64,000 nt of DNA from an uncultured Eubacteriales bacterium. Its GTDB lineage: Bacteria > Bacillota > Clostridia > Oscillospirales > Acutalibacteraceae. The notes below the pieces were generated by a model that made no database searches, was not told the origin of the DNA, and saw only the letters and a list, made by a program, of their open reading frames with translations. A program made the position numbers and the translations under genes. This document shows, one piece after another, positions 26,001 to 41,000 of this stretch. Each line of letters opens with the position of its first letter. The first letter of the stretch is position 1. The stretch is taken from contig CAKTDF010000004.1 in NCBI GenBank assembly GCA_934541115.1, positions 40,284 to 104,283 of the forward strand, written 5' to 3'.

Positions 26001-29000
26001 TCGACCTTCTCACCGACTATACGATTGACTCAAAGAACCACTATTTCTATGAAGTCATGAACAAGGTTGACGAAAAGATCACCGATGCACAGAAAGAAAT
26101 TGCATGGAACGAATACGGCATTGTGCACGACGGTTATGACTGGACGCTGACAGAGGAAAAGTTCAAAAAGGAAGACGTTGAAAACGCAATCGGCAACATC
26201 GACTACGTTATTCAGAAAGCGGTTCCGGACGTTGTTGCAGCTCTTGTTGAAGAGGGTATGCTCGACCTCCCGATTGAATATGATTACACCTCCGGCAACG
26301 GACTTTGGAGACTTATTCAGTCGGTAATTAATAAGAACGTCTTCACTGATGACATGATCAACCTCATTGTCAACGCGCTTTCAAAGCTCTTTGGAACAAT
26401 GAGCAATGTTGACGCAATCCTTAACCTCATCAAGGGCGCAGGCTTCGACGTCACTGTCGGCCGTTTCATCTGGAAAGATTGGTGTGAAGGCTATAAGGCA
26501 GGCGGTACAGCTGCAAAGTGCGGCTCACAGACTCCGCATGTTGCTCACCCGATGAAGAACAGCGTAGCCACCAACGCCATGGGCTACATCACCTACGGCT
26601 TTGACCCGAATACCATCGTTTTCAACACGGAAAACGGCAAGCTTTATGCAAAGCTTACCTCAGACATGGCAGCTGCACTTGTAGAGCAGGACGAAGAGCC
26701 GACATATGTAACCGTAAACGGTGACGCAAAGTATGTTGAGCTTACGTGGGACCAGGTTTACTACAACCACAGCTACATCGCCTATGAGTTCGATAAGGAC
26801 GGCAATGTTGTTATGGAAGGCGGCAAGCCGAAGCTTCTCACCGAGAAGACGACTGACGAAAACGGCAACGAAGTTGACAAGACTACTCCCGTTTATGACG
26901 AAGACGGCAAGACCGTTCTCAGACAGAAGAAGGTCTATGTCAGAAATCAGTACACGAGCGAATACAACCAGAAGAAGACAAGCGGCGGAAAGTACGTCTA
27001 TGAATACAAGAATGCCGACGGCGAAATGACCGAGGTCGCTCTTGACTATCCGTATCAGCTTAAGAAATATGAAGTTACCGTTGACGGCGAAAAGAAGCTT
27101 TATGACATCACTCCGGTTCTTGACAAGGAAGGTACCGCGCGCTGGACTTGGGGTCTTGACGCCGTAACCGGCAAGGACACTCAGGAAACCTTCTCAAATA
27201 AGAAGAACCACTTCATTGACGGCGTTTGGGAGATGCTCTCACCGCTCGCTCCGATTCTTGCAATGCTCACCGCAGACGTAGGACTCAAGCTCTTTGACGG
27301 CGGTCTCAACATCGAGGGTAACAACGGTTATGAAAACGTTCTTGTTCCTCTCCTTAACGCTCTCGGCCTTGACGCAATCCTTGATTACGTCAACACCACA
27401 AAGGACGAAAACGGAAAAACGTACCTTGACATCATGAACGAAGGCAAAGCAGCTGACGAAAAGATTCCGACTCAGCTTCTCACCGGCGAGCAGTTCCACA
27501 GCATGGTTGTTACAACCGCCGGAGAGCTTTCAAAGGACGGCATGAAGCAGGGCCTTTCAACCTACATCAACTATGTGTTCAACTTTGTTGAAATTCTTGC
27601 AACCCATCCGCTTGCAACTCTTGCAACCGCACTTCCGACTCTCTCCTATTTCATCTATGGTGACGGTCTTACCACGCTGCTTTCAAATGTTCTTATCCCC
27701 GTTACTACTCTCACAGACAGAATCGGCTCAAAGAACATGACAAGAATTGTGAACGGCAAAGAGGTTCATGAAGAAATCCTTGACCTCGACCTCAACGGTA
27801 TCGGCTCCGGTCTTATCGACATGCTTGCAACAGGCAGCTGGAAGAACTTCCAGAACGCATTGCTGCAGTATGCATGGATCGTTGGCGAAGAGGACGACCT
27901 CAAGAACTTCATCAAGGGTTACAACGCTGATACTGACGGCGACGGAAAGCTTGACGCATTCGTATATAACGGTAACGAATACAAGAAGGGCGACATTGTT
28001 ATGGCGTCCGTGAACGTTCTTTCACTCACCCAGTCACTCTATAAGTTCATCGGCTCGCTTGAATTTGACCTTTCCGGCGTACTCGCTCCCAAGGACGAAC
28101 GCGAAACGCTGACCGATGAAGAAAAGGCAGCCAAGTATTCCTTCGGCATTTGCTACTTCCTTGACAACGCCGAGGAGCTTAAAGCAAAGGCAAAGATCAA
28201 TGAAGCTGCTAAGGACGGCATTACCGAGGAAGAAAAGAATACTCTCCTCAAAGAAGCAAGAGAACTGCGCGCAAGCGTTCTCAAGGAATTCTTCAAGTCG
28301 GTTGCGGCTCTCGGCGATCCCGTTTCAGAAACCGATAAGCGCGTCAACATCAGTGCAACCGGTCAGGTTAAGGTCAGCCGCTCAGAGATTCTCATGTTCC
28401 TCGTTGATTTCATCAAAGAGAACACGACAATTCCGGTTCTTCTCGGAAATATTCTTGGCTACGACCTCACCGATCCGGTAACCGATGAGACGGAACTTCT
28501 TGACGAAGTTATCACCAACGTTCTTCAGAAACCAGAAGTTCTCGTTGACGTAATCGTTGATCTTGTAACAGGCTACACCGTTAATGCTCAGAAACCCGTT
28601 GACCTCATCAAGATCAATGCAGAAACCCACTATGACTTCTATGAAGACAGCGGTTATAATACGCTTGAAGAAGTTAAGGAGGCTAAGGCTGACGGCAAGA
28701 AGGTTTCCGAAATCTCCAGAATTAAGACCTCCGCGGCTATCGATAATCTCGACAGTCTTGTAGGTACGATTCTTGACCTGTTCAAGGACGATCTCCTTAA
28801 GGATAAAGACGGATTCTTTGTCAAGACTCTCGGCTTCACAAAGGACGACGAAATTACACTTAAAAATGCTGTTGATAAGCTCCTTAAAAACTTCCTGTAT
28901 AAGGATGACAACATCAACAACGTTGCTTCTCTCCTCATCAACGCTCTCGGCAGCGAAAATAACGCAAAAATCGTAAACCTTGTTGTAACCATTCTTCAGG

Positions 29001-32000
29001 GCGCGAGTGAATATGACCTCAGCCCGGCTAACTTCGCTGAAAAAGCAAAGTATAACGATAACAACAAGTTTCGTGACATTATTAACAAAGCACTTGACGC
29101 AGTAAACGAAAAACGTTTAGCTGCCGGCAAGAAAGCTATCTCAATCAACAAGCTGAAGTGGACTCAGGTTGCTTCACAGTACCTTGAAAACGTTTATACC
29201 TATGTTGACGCCAACGGAAAGACCTCAAAGGCATATTCGACAGAAGGAAACCTTAACGGTTCTTACGGTCTTATTGGAACGGACGGCTCAATTTCAACGA
29301 TTGACGCAGAGGACAATCCCGTTACCAAGGACACCAAGGACGCAGTTAAGCTTTACGCAGCTTATACTCAGGTTCAGCAGAAGAATGCTGCCGGGGAACT
29401 CCTCTATCAGGATGCTGACGGAAAGCCGACAACCGATAAGGGTAAGGACAATGCTCCGCTCATGGGCTATGCTTATACCTATGGCGATAAGACTGTTTAC
29501 TCGCTGACCGACGGCTCGCTCGGCGGAAGATACGTTCTCATCGGCGAAGACGGCACCATCATTACGAAGCAGGGCGACACCGAGGTAACCAAGGATACCG
29601 AGAATGCAGTTCTCCTTCTCCCGGCTACGGATGAAAAAGCAAAGATCAACAAGACCGTTCGCATCCATGAAACATGGGGCATTACAGACCGTACCGAATT
29701 TATAAATCTTGTTTGGAGCGTTATTTCACCGCTGAAGGGTGTCTTTGAACTCCTTCTCACCGGCGGCGACCTTACAATCTATGATAAGATTAAGATTAAG
29801 GGTCTTGAGGGCTATAAGGGCGTTATCAAGCCGCTCATTGACGCACTCGCAGTAAGCAAGCTTCACAAGAAGGATGTTGACGCAGCAACCGGCGTTCAGA
29901 CGGAAGGCGCAGCATACCTCGAGAACTACTATGCAACCTATGAAGACTTCTACACAGCAGTTTACGGAAAAGAAGGCGTTGCCGGTAATGATAAGGTTCT
30001 CCTTACACATCTGACCGATGCAATCTTCGCTCTTGTTGATTCACTCTGCGAAAGACCTGTTTCAACAATCGCAACCGTACTTCCGTATCTTGCACGCGCT
30101 CTCCAGAGTAACGGCCTTGACAAGATTGCCGAAAACCTTCTCGCTCCGATTACAACAATCACCGAAAAGGTTGACGATATCTATCACATTGACCTTCTTG
30201 GAACAATCAAGGGTCTGCTCAGAGACGCAATCAAAAAGTCAAACGCAGATGCAGGCATTTCAACTACGAGCTATGAGCCCGACGAACAGGGCACAGCCAC
30301 CTCAGCAGCCGCGGCATATGCACTTGACATTATTGAAGACAATGAATCCGCTAACGACACCGTTGCTTCAAGAATCCTCAGAGCTCCCGCAAACGAGCCG
30401 GAGGCTCAGAAGGACGATGACGCAAACGCAAACTACACGCTCCTTGACATTATCTGGCAGCTCATTGACGGCGTAAAGATCAATGGTACTCCGCTGTCCT
30501 CAATTCTCAGCGATACCATTTTCTATGATCTCGCTTCCTGTTCTTGGAACGCAGCCAGAACAATTACCGATAACGACGGAAAAGAAGTTACACTTTCCGC
30601 TTCCTATGCAGCTTTCGTAACTATTACCAGACCTGCAAGCGGAAAGCCGAGCGGCTCTATCGAAAGACATGAGGCTGGCAGCGTTAAGAACGAATATGAG
30701 AACGAAAACGGCGAGACAGTTCGGGAATTCTACGATGACTACATCGTTGACCGCGAATCCGTTCTTATGGAAGTTCTCAACGGTCTTGTATTCACCGATG
30801 GCATTAAGGAACTTCTCAAGGGTGTTCTCAACAACGACTTCGATCTCTCCAAGTATGAAGAGACCGACGGCAGTTCGCTTGACAACACCGACGCACTTCT
30901 CCCGATTCTTATTAACGGTATCTTCAATGATCCGGAGGCTCTTGAAAGACTTCTCATCGACCTGCTTTCATGGTATGAAGTTCAGTATGAGCCGGCAAGA
31001 ACCACCGAGAAGAATTATGATGACCTTGCAACTGTTCCCGCAATCGATTACGATGCAGCTCAGATCGACAAGGCACAGCTTGAAAAGCTTCCCGATGACC
31101 TCGATTCACTCATCGGCGCAATCATTCCGGCAGTAGTCGGCATGATTAAAGAAAACAAACCCGATGTTCTCGGCGACATCACGATTGAAGGCGACAACGT
31201 TGAAGAGATGGTTGAAAACCTTGTTCTCAGCTTCTTCGTTGACAGCAAAGACAAAGCCACCGGCAAAGTAACCTATGGACTTGCAACCAAGCTCATGGCT
31301 CTGCTTGTTGGCACAATCGGCTCCAACGATTCGATCGGCAGCGTTATCAACATGCTTCCGAGACTCATCGACGGCGTTGATCTTACACTTGACGCATTCA
31401 AGAAGTCCTCGGATTCTATGAAAGTCTATTTCGCAGGCTGCAAGACATGGGCTGACGCTTATAAGAAGTTCAGAGTTGCAAAGCAGGTTGAACTCACCGA
31501 TGAAGAGCTCAAGGCTGCTAAGGACGGCGACGGCTATAAGTACATTGAAATCACCGATGCTGAAGGCAATGTTACCGGCAGAACCGCCTTTAACGCCGAA
31601 ACCAAGGAAATCTATAAGCTCGACAAGGACAACAAGCTTATCCCGGTTTACAAGCTTGATGCAGACGGCAAGAAGATTCCTGTTTATGAGGTTGACGAAA
31701 ACGGCAAGAAGGTTGAAAAGAAAGACGCAGACGGTAATGTCATCTACGAAGTTGAAGAAGGCAAGTTCGAGATGGACTATGAAGTCATTCTTGAAAATAC
31801 CAACAGCTTCGACATTGCAAAGTATGACGATGTTCTCACTTTCATCAGCAATCTTCTTACCCCGCTTGCTCCGATTCTCAGAGTACTTCTCACCGAAGAT
31901 GACCTTGTAATTCTTGACGGTGTATATCTCAGCGCAGGCGACGGCTATGACCGCTTCCTTATCCCGCTTCTTGAAGTATTCGGAATCGATGGCATTATGA

Positions 32001-35000
32001 GCAAGGAAGAGCTTGCCAAGAAGACCGTTACAATCAGCAACGAGGGCAAGAAAGTTTATTATAACGACACATTCACATCAGTTATCGTTTCGTACATTGA
32101 CAAACTTATAAAGAAGGTAGTCAAGACTCCGATCGGCACTATCGTTGATCTCCTTCCGCAGCTTGTATTCTTCGTCTACAGTGACGGACTTGCACAGGCT
32201 GTTGAACAGTTCATCGCTCCGCTTACCTCACTGGTTGACCTCGTCAATGATGTCACCGCAAAGGAAGTTGAAGCAGACGGAAAGACCTATGTTGCTCTCG
32301 ACATCTACAAGATGCTCCTTAAGACCATCAACGAAAACGTTATGGCTCCTAACGACATTGCAGAAGTCAGCGACATCAAGGGCTTCATTGATACCTTCCT
32401 CACCGCGGACGGTCTTGAAAATCTCATCAGCAAGATCCTTGCAAAGAACAACCTCGACCTTGGAATTACGATCGACGGTCTGTTCAAGGATATCGTTGCA
32501 AAGACCTGCAAGATCACCGACGTTGAAACAAAACGCGAATTCACTGCAACAGAAAAGAACGGTAAGAATTACGTAACAGGCGTTGTTGCAAACCGTGCAG
32601 ACACAATCATTCAGATTATCTCTGAGACTCTCCTCGGAGGAAATACCCTTGAGACTATCCTCAAGTCGGTTGCTCCGGATCTCGACCTCTCAGAGGGTTC
32701 AACGGTCAAGACGATTCTTGACGCTGTAACAGGCGAAAACAGATACGTACTTATCCGCATTCTTCTGACATACTTCAACAACTATGATGTCAACACCATG
32801 GTTCTTGAGTATCTCTCATTCGACAAGATCGAATATGCATACGATACTTTCATGGACGGCTCACTCCTTACACAGCGTAAGCTCCGCCGTTCAATCAAGA
32901 AGCTTGACAGCACTCTCCTCACCCTGATTCCGGAACTTGCTCCGATACTTGAAGAAAACGAAACCTTCAAGGCAATTATCGATAAGATCGGCGGAATCAG
33001 CGACGGCATGAGCGTTAAGGACTTTGTCCATAAGCTCCTTGAAGTATACGCATTCAATGACAAGACCATCAGCACCGTTATGGGCGCTCTCATCGGTCTC
33101 CTCGGCGGAAAAGAGCTTGAGGGAACACTCTCAACCGTTCTTCCGCTTGTTAAGCAGATCATAGACGTTGACCTCACTCCGGTAACATTCATCGCAAAGG
33201 CAACCTCAACCTCAGCTACTCTCGGAGCTGTTCTTCAGGCTGCATATGACAATGCAATGAAAAATGCAGAAGCCGGCAACGGTAAGGACTTCGTATATCA
33301 GACCGAATACAAGTATGCTTACGGCGCAGACAATGCTGAATACTGGTCAACCACCAAGGGTCTTGACAAGGCAGAAATCAACGGCACCGAAACCAAGCTC
33401 ACCGCAGTTATGGGTGAGGGCAACGAGTCCAACGTTCAGGTAACCCGCAAGGCTAAGGTCGCTGCAGAAGCCGGCGACGCAGACGCAGTTGACGGATACA
33501 AGACGAAGGATCACGAGGTTTCATGGGCTGAAATTGCTGATTACTACAAGACCTATAAGTACGTCACCTACACCGTAACCTCCAAGACGGTTACCGACGA
33601 GGACGGCACTGAAAAGACAGAATACACCTATGAGCCGACCTATAAGTATTCCGACAAGATTTTGGCGGGCGATGTAAAGGGCGTTTACACCGAAACTGTT
33701 GACGGAAAAACAACCACATGGTACGGATACGAGCAGGCTACCGATAACAAGGGCAACCTCCTTTGGGAAGACCCGGCGGCAGGTGTTCCCAAAGTTCCGA
33801 CGTATGATGACGGTGAAAAGATCATCACACGCACAACCACAACCTTTAACCCGGATACCCAGAAGTGGGGCGTTGACGACGCAACCGGATATGAAGCCAA
33901 GAAAGATGCATTCATCAACATCTTTGCAGGCGTCGTAACTCCGCTTGAGTTCATATTCGACTTCCTCTTCAGAGGCGACTCCATCAAGATTCTTGCCAAC
34001 GATGATAACAACAAGGGTATCATTGAAATCAAGGGCAACAAGGGTTATGAGAACGCTATTCTTCCTCTCCTTCAGGTACTTGTACTTGACGCAGACGAAG
34101 CGAAGGCTCTCACATCGCCGTCGTTCTATAACACAACCGCAAGAGGCACTGAGAAGACGCTCACCGCTATCACGACTCCGATCTTTACGGTTCTTGACAG
34201 CATTTGCGACCAGCCGCTTGAGTATATCCTCACGCTTCTTCCGACCCTTTCATACTTCATTTCCTCCAACGGTATCCAGACGGTTCTCACGAATCTCCTT
34301 TCACCGGTACTTGCACTCGTTGACCTTGCCAACCCGATCATCGGCAGCATGGTTGAAGAGCTGCTCGGCAGAACTCTCTCTCCGATCATCGGCGAGTACA
34401 TGCCTGAAAAAGATTATGAAACCTATGAATACACCAATAGTGACGGATCCGTAACGGAATATCCGAAGTATAAGGTTACCGACATCACCGGTATCGCAGG
34501 TGAAGACGGCTCGAACATCATCAGAGTCCTTAACAAGATTCTCGGCGAGATTATGGTTAAGGACAATGACGGAAACGACATTCCGCTCTTCAGCAGCAAT
34601 GTTCTTAAGTCCGACTTCTTCGAGCAGTACGCTGCACATACCATTACCATCAATAAGAGACACGGCAACTCCAAGGAATACTACTGGTACAGGCGCGGTA
34701 ACGAGCTTGTTAAGGTAGCCAAGGAGAACTACAACTATGAAGAGATGGGCGACGTTGAGGAAACTCGCTATGTTGTTGACACCTTCTCGGTTGACATTGC
34801 AGACTCTCTTGTGTATCTCCTTGACTCCGTACTTTCAAAGGATGTTGTAGAAGCTATTGCAGAGCTCGCAAAGGCTGATCTCAACGATCAGGACAACATG
34901 ATCTCCGTAATTCTCAACAACCTCATCAACGGAGAAAACAACGGTCTTATCATCTCCGACCTCATCACCAAGCTCTTTGAGGGCTACGTTGTGTCCTATG

Positions 35001-38000
35001 CTTCGCTCAACGGCAAGAAGATCGAAGTTAAGCACGAGGCATATAACAGCCTTGACGCAACAACCAAGAAGCAGGTTGAAGAGATTCCGACCAAGCTCGA
35101 CACCGTGATCGGCGAAGCTCTCAAGACCCTCACTCCGATGCTCAAGGATATGCTTAAACAGCAGAGACTTGACGCATATGAAGAGGCTAAGAAGGAAGCA
35201 AGAAAGGCAGCCGAAGACGAAAAGGCAGCTGCAATTGAAGCAGATACCGCTCTCGCTTCACTGTCAGACGAAGAAAAGGCAGCCCTTATTAAGCAAGCCG
35301 GCGACGAGGCAGAAGCCAACGTTGTTCTTGCAGATCCCGACTTCCTTGAAGCACTTCTCATTTGGGCAGCTGAAGATACCGACACAAGAGCAAACCTCAA
35401 CGCGATTGTTGACAAACTCCTCGGTGACATGGTATTCACCGACGATATGATGAACACAGTCATCAGCCTCCTCCTCGGCGTTCTCGGCAACATCGATGAA
35501 GATACCTTCAAGATGATTTCCCAGATCGTCAAGCCCGTTGCAGGCATTGACGTTGATGTTCAGGCATATGCAAAAGCAACAGAAAACGACAAATTCAAGA
35601 CCTTTGTCGGCGATGTGAAGACATGGAAGGCTCTTGCAGCTAAGTACGAGAAGTATGAGTACTCATACGTAACCGGAACGGACGACAAGGGCGAGGAAAT
35701 CCGCGCTTCCTACTTCGACCGAGACGCTGACCTTGCAGGAAAGTATATTATCCTTGACAAGAACGGCGAGGTTAAACTTGACGAAAACGGCAAGACCGTA
35801 TTCCTCAAGGCTGACGATAAGGGCAAGCTCACCTATGTTGCAGACGGCAGCGCTTATGCACCGACAGCAGGCTCGGGCGAAAATGCTTATAAGCTCAGCG
35901 TTGTCAACAAGCTTGACAAGGACAACAAACCTGTTTATGAAACCGATGAAAAAGGCAACGTTATCAAGGATACTAACGGTGATCCGATTCCTGTTCGCGC
36001 AACCGCAGTCAAGTGCGACTACGCTTGGGGCGCAACAGATAAGGATAATTTCGTAGGTATCCTCGGCGGAATCCTTAACCCGCTCTTCCCGGTATTCCAG
36101 CTTGTTCTTCAGGGCAAGACCCTCACACTCGTCAACTATGACGGCGAATACCGTAAGGTTGATGAAGACATTGTCGACGCAACCGACAACGACAAGCGCC
36201 AGACCGGTAACGAGACCGGCAACGGTTACATTCAGATCATGGGCGGCAAGGGCTATGAAGAAGGTCTTGCACCGATTCTTGAAGCATTCGGCTGCTCAAC
36301 AAAGGCTAACAAGGTTGCAAAACTCAAGACCGCAGACGAGTTCAACAGGATTGATAATTCGGCAGAGATGCTCAATTACATTGTTGACACTCTCCTCAGC
36401 CTCGTTAATGCAATCGCCTCCGAGCCGGTTGACTACCTTGCAAAGAACGTTGCGGGTATCCTCTACTTCCTCGGCTCAGATAATCTCTACAACGCAGTAA
36501 GCAACATTCTTGCATTTGTAAATTCACTGCTTGCTCAGCTCGATCCGATTTATAAAGAAAACGGTCTGAGAGTTGATCTTGGCATCCTTAAGCTTGACGA
36601 CACGACTGTCGGCGGCAAGACCACTAAGGGTCTGCTTTCAACAATCAACGGCTTGCTTGAAAACGCTAATATCAGCTACAGACTCACCACAGACGCAATT
36701 CTCGGTCTTGCAGGTTCACTTGGCGATTACACAGTAGAACCCACAGTCAACGGCTCAACCGACAGCACCATTAAGGGTGAAGACGGCAAGAAGTACACCG
36801 TTGATAAAGACGGAAATCTTGTTGAAGCCACTGAGGACGATGAAAACGTTTCCAAGGGCTATGTAACCACCATTAAGGGTCAGAACAAGTATTTCGTTGT
36901 TGAACTCCTTGATTTTGTCCTCAATGATCAGGTACTCGGTTCACTCATCAACACAGATGAAAACACCAGCGCTCTTGTTCAGAATCTCATCAGCAACCTC
37001 ACTTCAGAAGACGCTGCAAAGAATGTTACAAACGTTCTTGTCAAACTCTTCAACAAGTATGTTGTTAAGTATAAGGCAATTGAAGATCTGACAGGCGATA
37101 AGGCTCTCAAGAAGACCGCTATCAACTACTCAGATTCAACGGCAGACAAGAAACGTACCGTTACAAAGGCAGAGACCGAAAAAGCAATTGAGAACCTTGA
37201 CAAACTTGTCAATAAGGTACTTGAACTTCTCGACATGGGCAGTGTATCTGAACTTGTTGCAAAGTACCTCTACAATGACAACATCGTTAATACCGTTGTT
37301 GACCTGCTCGTAGGTCTCCTCGGCAGCATGGATGAGCAGACATGGAGCACGGTTACGGACGTTCTCGGTTATGTCAAGGACATCGTAGGCGAAGACATTC
37401 AGCTCTCACCGGCATATTACGCAAAAGTTTCAGGTCAGCTCAACACTTATATCAACGCTGCTCTTGACGCTCTCAATAACGGCAAGACAGACGAAGAGAA
37501 GATCAAGATTGATGACCTCACCTGGGCACAGGTTGCCGAATTCTATACCAAGTATGAATACAGCTACTCAGACGGCAAGAACGTCAGTGGCAAGTATTAC
37601 AGCACCGGCGCAAACCTTGCAGGCTCTAAGGTTTACCTCAACGCTGACGGAAAAGCAGTTCTTGTAACAGACGCAGCTCCGGCTCCGGAAGGTGCAGCAA
37701 CCTATAGCCTTGAAAAGGTATTCGTTCCGCAGAAGGACGAAGACGGCAACACAGTCACCGATGAAAACGGCGACACCGTTTATACCACTGTTCAGGTAAC
37801 AGCTGTTAAGAGCGAATTTGCATGGGGCGTTACCGATTCGGCAACTCTCATTTCCGCAATCACTAACCTCCTCAAACCGCTTGACTTCCTGTTCAAGCTT
37901 ATCCTCGCAGGCGGAACCTATGAGTTCGACGCCTCAAAGGGTAACTACGGAAAGAACATCGGCGCATTCAAGGAGATCAACATCATGGGCGGCAGCGGCT

Positions 38001-41000
38001 ACAACTATGCTGTTATCCCGCTCCTTGAGGCTCTCGGCGTAAGTGACGACAAGATCCTCACCCAGGCAGATTACGACGATAAGCTTACAACCGGAACGAG
38101 CCCGCTTGCTCCGATTCTGAGTGCTATCCTCAGCGTAATTGATACCAATAACGATAAGCTTATCTCCTATGTTCTTTCAATCTTTGCAAACCTCGCTTAC
38201 ACCGTAAGCAAGAACGGTTTGACAACGATCATCTCCAACCTCATCGCTCCGGTCAGTGAGCTTGTTGAAGCTGCTTCCGGTGTCCTTCCGATCTCCGTAA
38301 ACGTTGATCTTAAGGCTGCTGTAAACGGTGGCGAAGCCCTCAAGCTTTACATCGGCGATGACGTTAAGAAGCATAACGCAGCAAACGGCGTCAACATTGA
38401 CCTTGACGCAATCACCCTTGAAGATATTGTCAACGGCATTATCGCAGATAAGCTTCCCGAACTCCAGCTTGAAATCAGCTTCAGCGATATCGCTGCGAAG
38501 TCCGCTAAGCTTGATGCAGAAGGCAATATCGAATATAAGGACTCAAAGGTAGATCCGAAATGGGATATCCTCACCGGCAAATGGGGCAAGAATGTTTCCG
38601 GCGATAAGGCGGATACGCTCATCGCTCTCACCGAGCTGATTCTCACTCCGGAAAACATTGATGCAATCCTCAAGATGCTCGAGGTTGACCTCAGCACGCT
38701 TGAAGATCCGCTTGACAAGATCGTTGACAACGCAATCTCCAACCCGTCAACTCTTGTTGATACAATCATCAAGCTCCTCAACGCAAATTATGACGTTGAA
38801 GACATTCAAGTAATCTTCCAGTTCCTCGGCGATGACGAATATGTCTACGGCGGAGACTTTGAAGTCGGCGGCGAAAAGAAGGGCACTGTCACAGCTTCAA
38901 TCGATAAGCTTGACAAGATCCTCAACAGAGCTGTTCCGCAGGTTATCAAGATTCTTGCGGGTCAGGACAACGCAGCAGACCTCATTACCGAGCTTTATAC
39001 GAACCTCGGCAACGGAGCAACAATCAGCGGCATAGTTGATTATCTCCTCAGAAAGTTTGCGTTCAACGACGACACAGTCAACAGCCTCCTCGGCACGGTT
39101 ATCGGTCTCTTCGGCTCGATGGATGCTAACACCTTCACAACCGTCAACAAGGTTGTCAAGGCTATCCTCGGCACAGAGCTTGCACCGCAGACCTTCATGC
39201 AGGACGGCACAAAGATAGGTGCATTCCTCACTGCGACCGCAGCCGCTATGAATATTGATGCCAAGGATCTCACATGGGCCGACGTTGCAAAGCAGTACAC
39301 TGTTTACAACTACACCTATGTAACCGGCAAAGATAAGGACAACAAGGACATTACCGCAAACTATACCTCAACCGAATCGAACCTTGAAAAAGCAACAATC
39401 GACGGTAAGGAATACACCCTCACGAAGGTTATGACAGACGGCGACAAGCCCGAGCACAAGACTTCGGTTCTCCCGACATATGAATGGGGCGTAATCAACA
39501 AGGATACGTTCATGGGCGTTGTTCTTGAGATTACAAAAGTTATCGAACCTGTTCTCGACTTCCTCTTCAGAGGCAAGAACATCACCATTCTTGTTGACGG
39601 TGTTGAACTCAAGGGTGCAAACACCTATGCTAACGCAATCGTTCCTCTCGGAAAGGCTCTCGGCGTTGATCTTCCCGCACTCGGCGAAGATAAGACAGGT
39701 AATGACATGCTTCAGGCTGTTGTTGACGGAATCTTCTCACTTCTCACCAAGCTTGAGAATAAGCCGCTCTCAACACTCCTTGAACTCATCGGCTCAATCT
39801 CGTTCTTCATCGCCAGCGACGGCGTAAAGAGCACGATTGAAAGCGTACTCAGCCCGGTAACCGGTCTCCTCGACCTGTTCAGTGCAATTATCAGCGATAA
39901 AGATGTCAACGCACTTCTCAAGAAGTACGTCAATATGGATCTCGATGATATTAAGAACATTGCAGGTGAACGCGGCAGCGCACTTGTTGATCTCCTCAAC
40001 AAGACCATCGGCAATCTCGTTGCCAAAGACAACACCACCGGCGAAACCACAGAGGTTACTCAGTACCTGCCGGCAGACCTGTTTGTAAAACTCAGCCGAA
40101 TCTCAATCGACTGCGACGACAACACGGTTGACCTCTACACACCGGTTGACCACTGGACTGTTGACAAGGCAGACGTACTCATGTTCCTTCTCCAGAACGT
40201 TCTGACAGATGACATTCTTACTCTCCTCAGCGACGCGATGAAGAAAGACGCAACCGAACCCACAGATCCGGATGCACTCGACCTTGGCGCAATCATCAAG
40301 GGTCTTGCAGGCAAGCAGGATGAAATCGTTGACATCATTGAAATTCTTCTCAACGATTACACTGTTGAATATCAGGCACTCGACCAGAAGGATATTACCA
40401 AGATTCATGTTGATCCGACTGATCCGATGACGAAGAAGAACATCGAATCATCGCTCAAAGCAATTGACGGACTTATTCCGGCGGTACTCGGACTTGTAAT
40501 GGGTAACGGCGCAACGCTTGAGTCGGTAATCAACGACCTCGTTGCAAACGCAGATCTCCCGAATCTTCTTATGAATATCCTTGTTCCGGCTCTCGCAGAC
40601 CTCGAAAAGAGCGGAACAGACCTCAACGAAATCCTCGGCTACGTCAAGGATATCACCAACATTGACCTCGACCTCAGCCCGGCAGTCTTTGCAAACAGAC
40701 AGGGCAGCAAGATCGTAGGCTTCGTTGGAGACAATCTCGACATTACATGGGCACAGCTTGCCGAAAAGCGCACCATGTATAAGTACACATACACTGACGC
40801 CGATAAGAAGGAACACACCTACTTTGACGCAAAGGCAGGTCTCACAAAGGCTACAATCGACGGAACCGAATACGTCCTCACTGCTGTCACCGATGACAAG
40901 GGTCAGGCCGTTTCAGAAATCCATTACAACTGGGATATCAATACTCTTGATGACCTTGTAACCTTCGTAACCGACCTCCTCGCACCGTTCGACATCATCT

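Noticed and set aside
34996..35547. Minus-strand readings up to about 310 residues inside the 9,828-aa gene
   Set aside because: They mirror the GC-skewed codons of the giant gene and lack starts or domain features.
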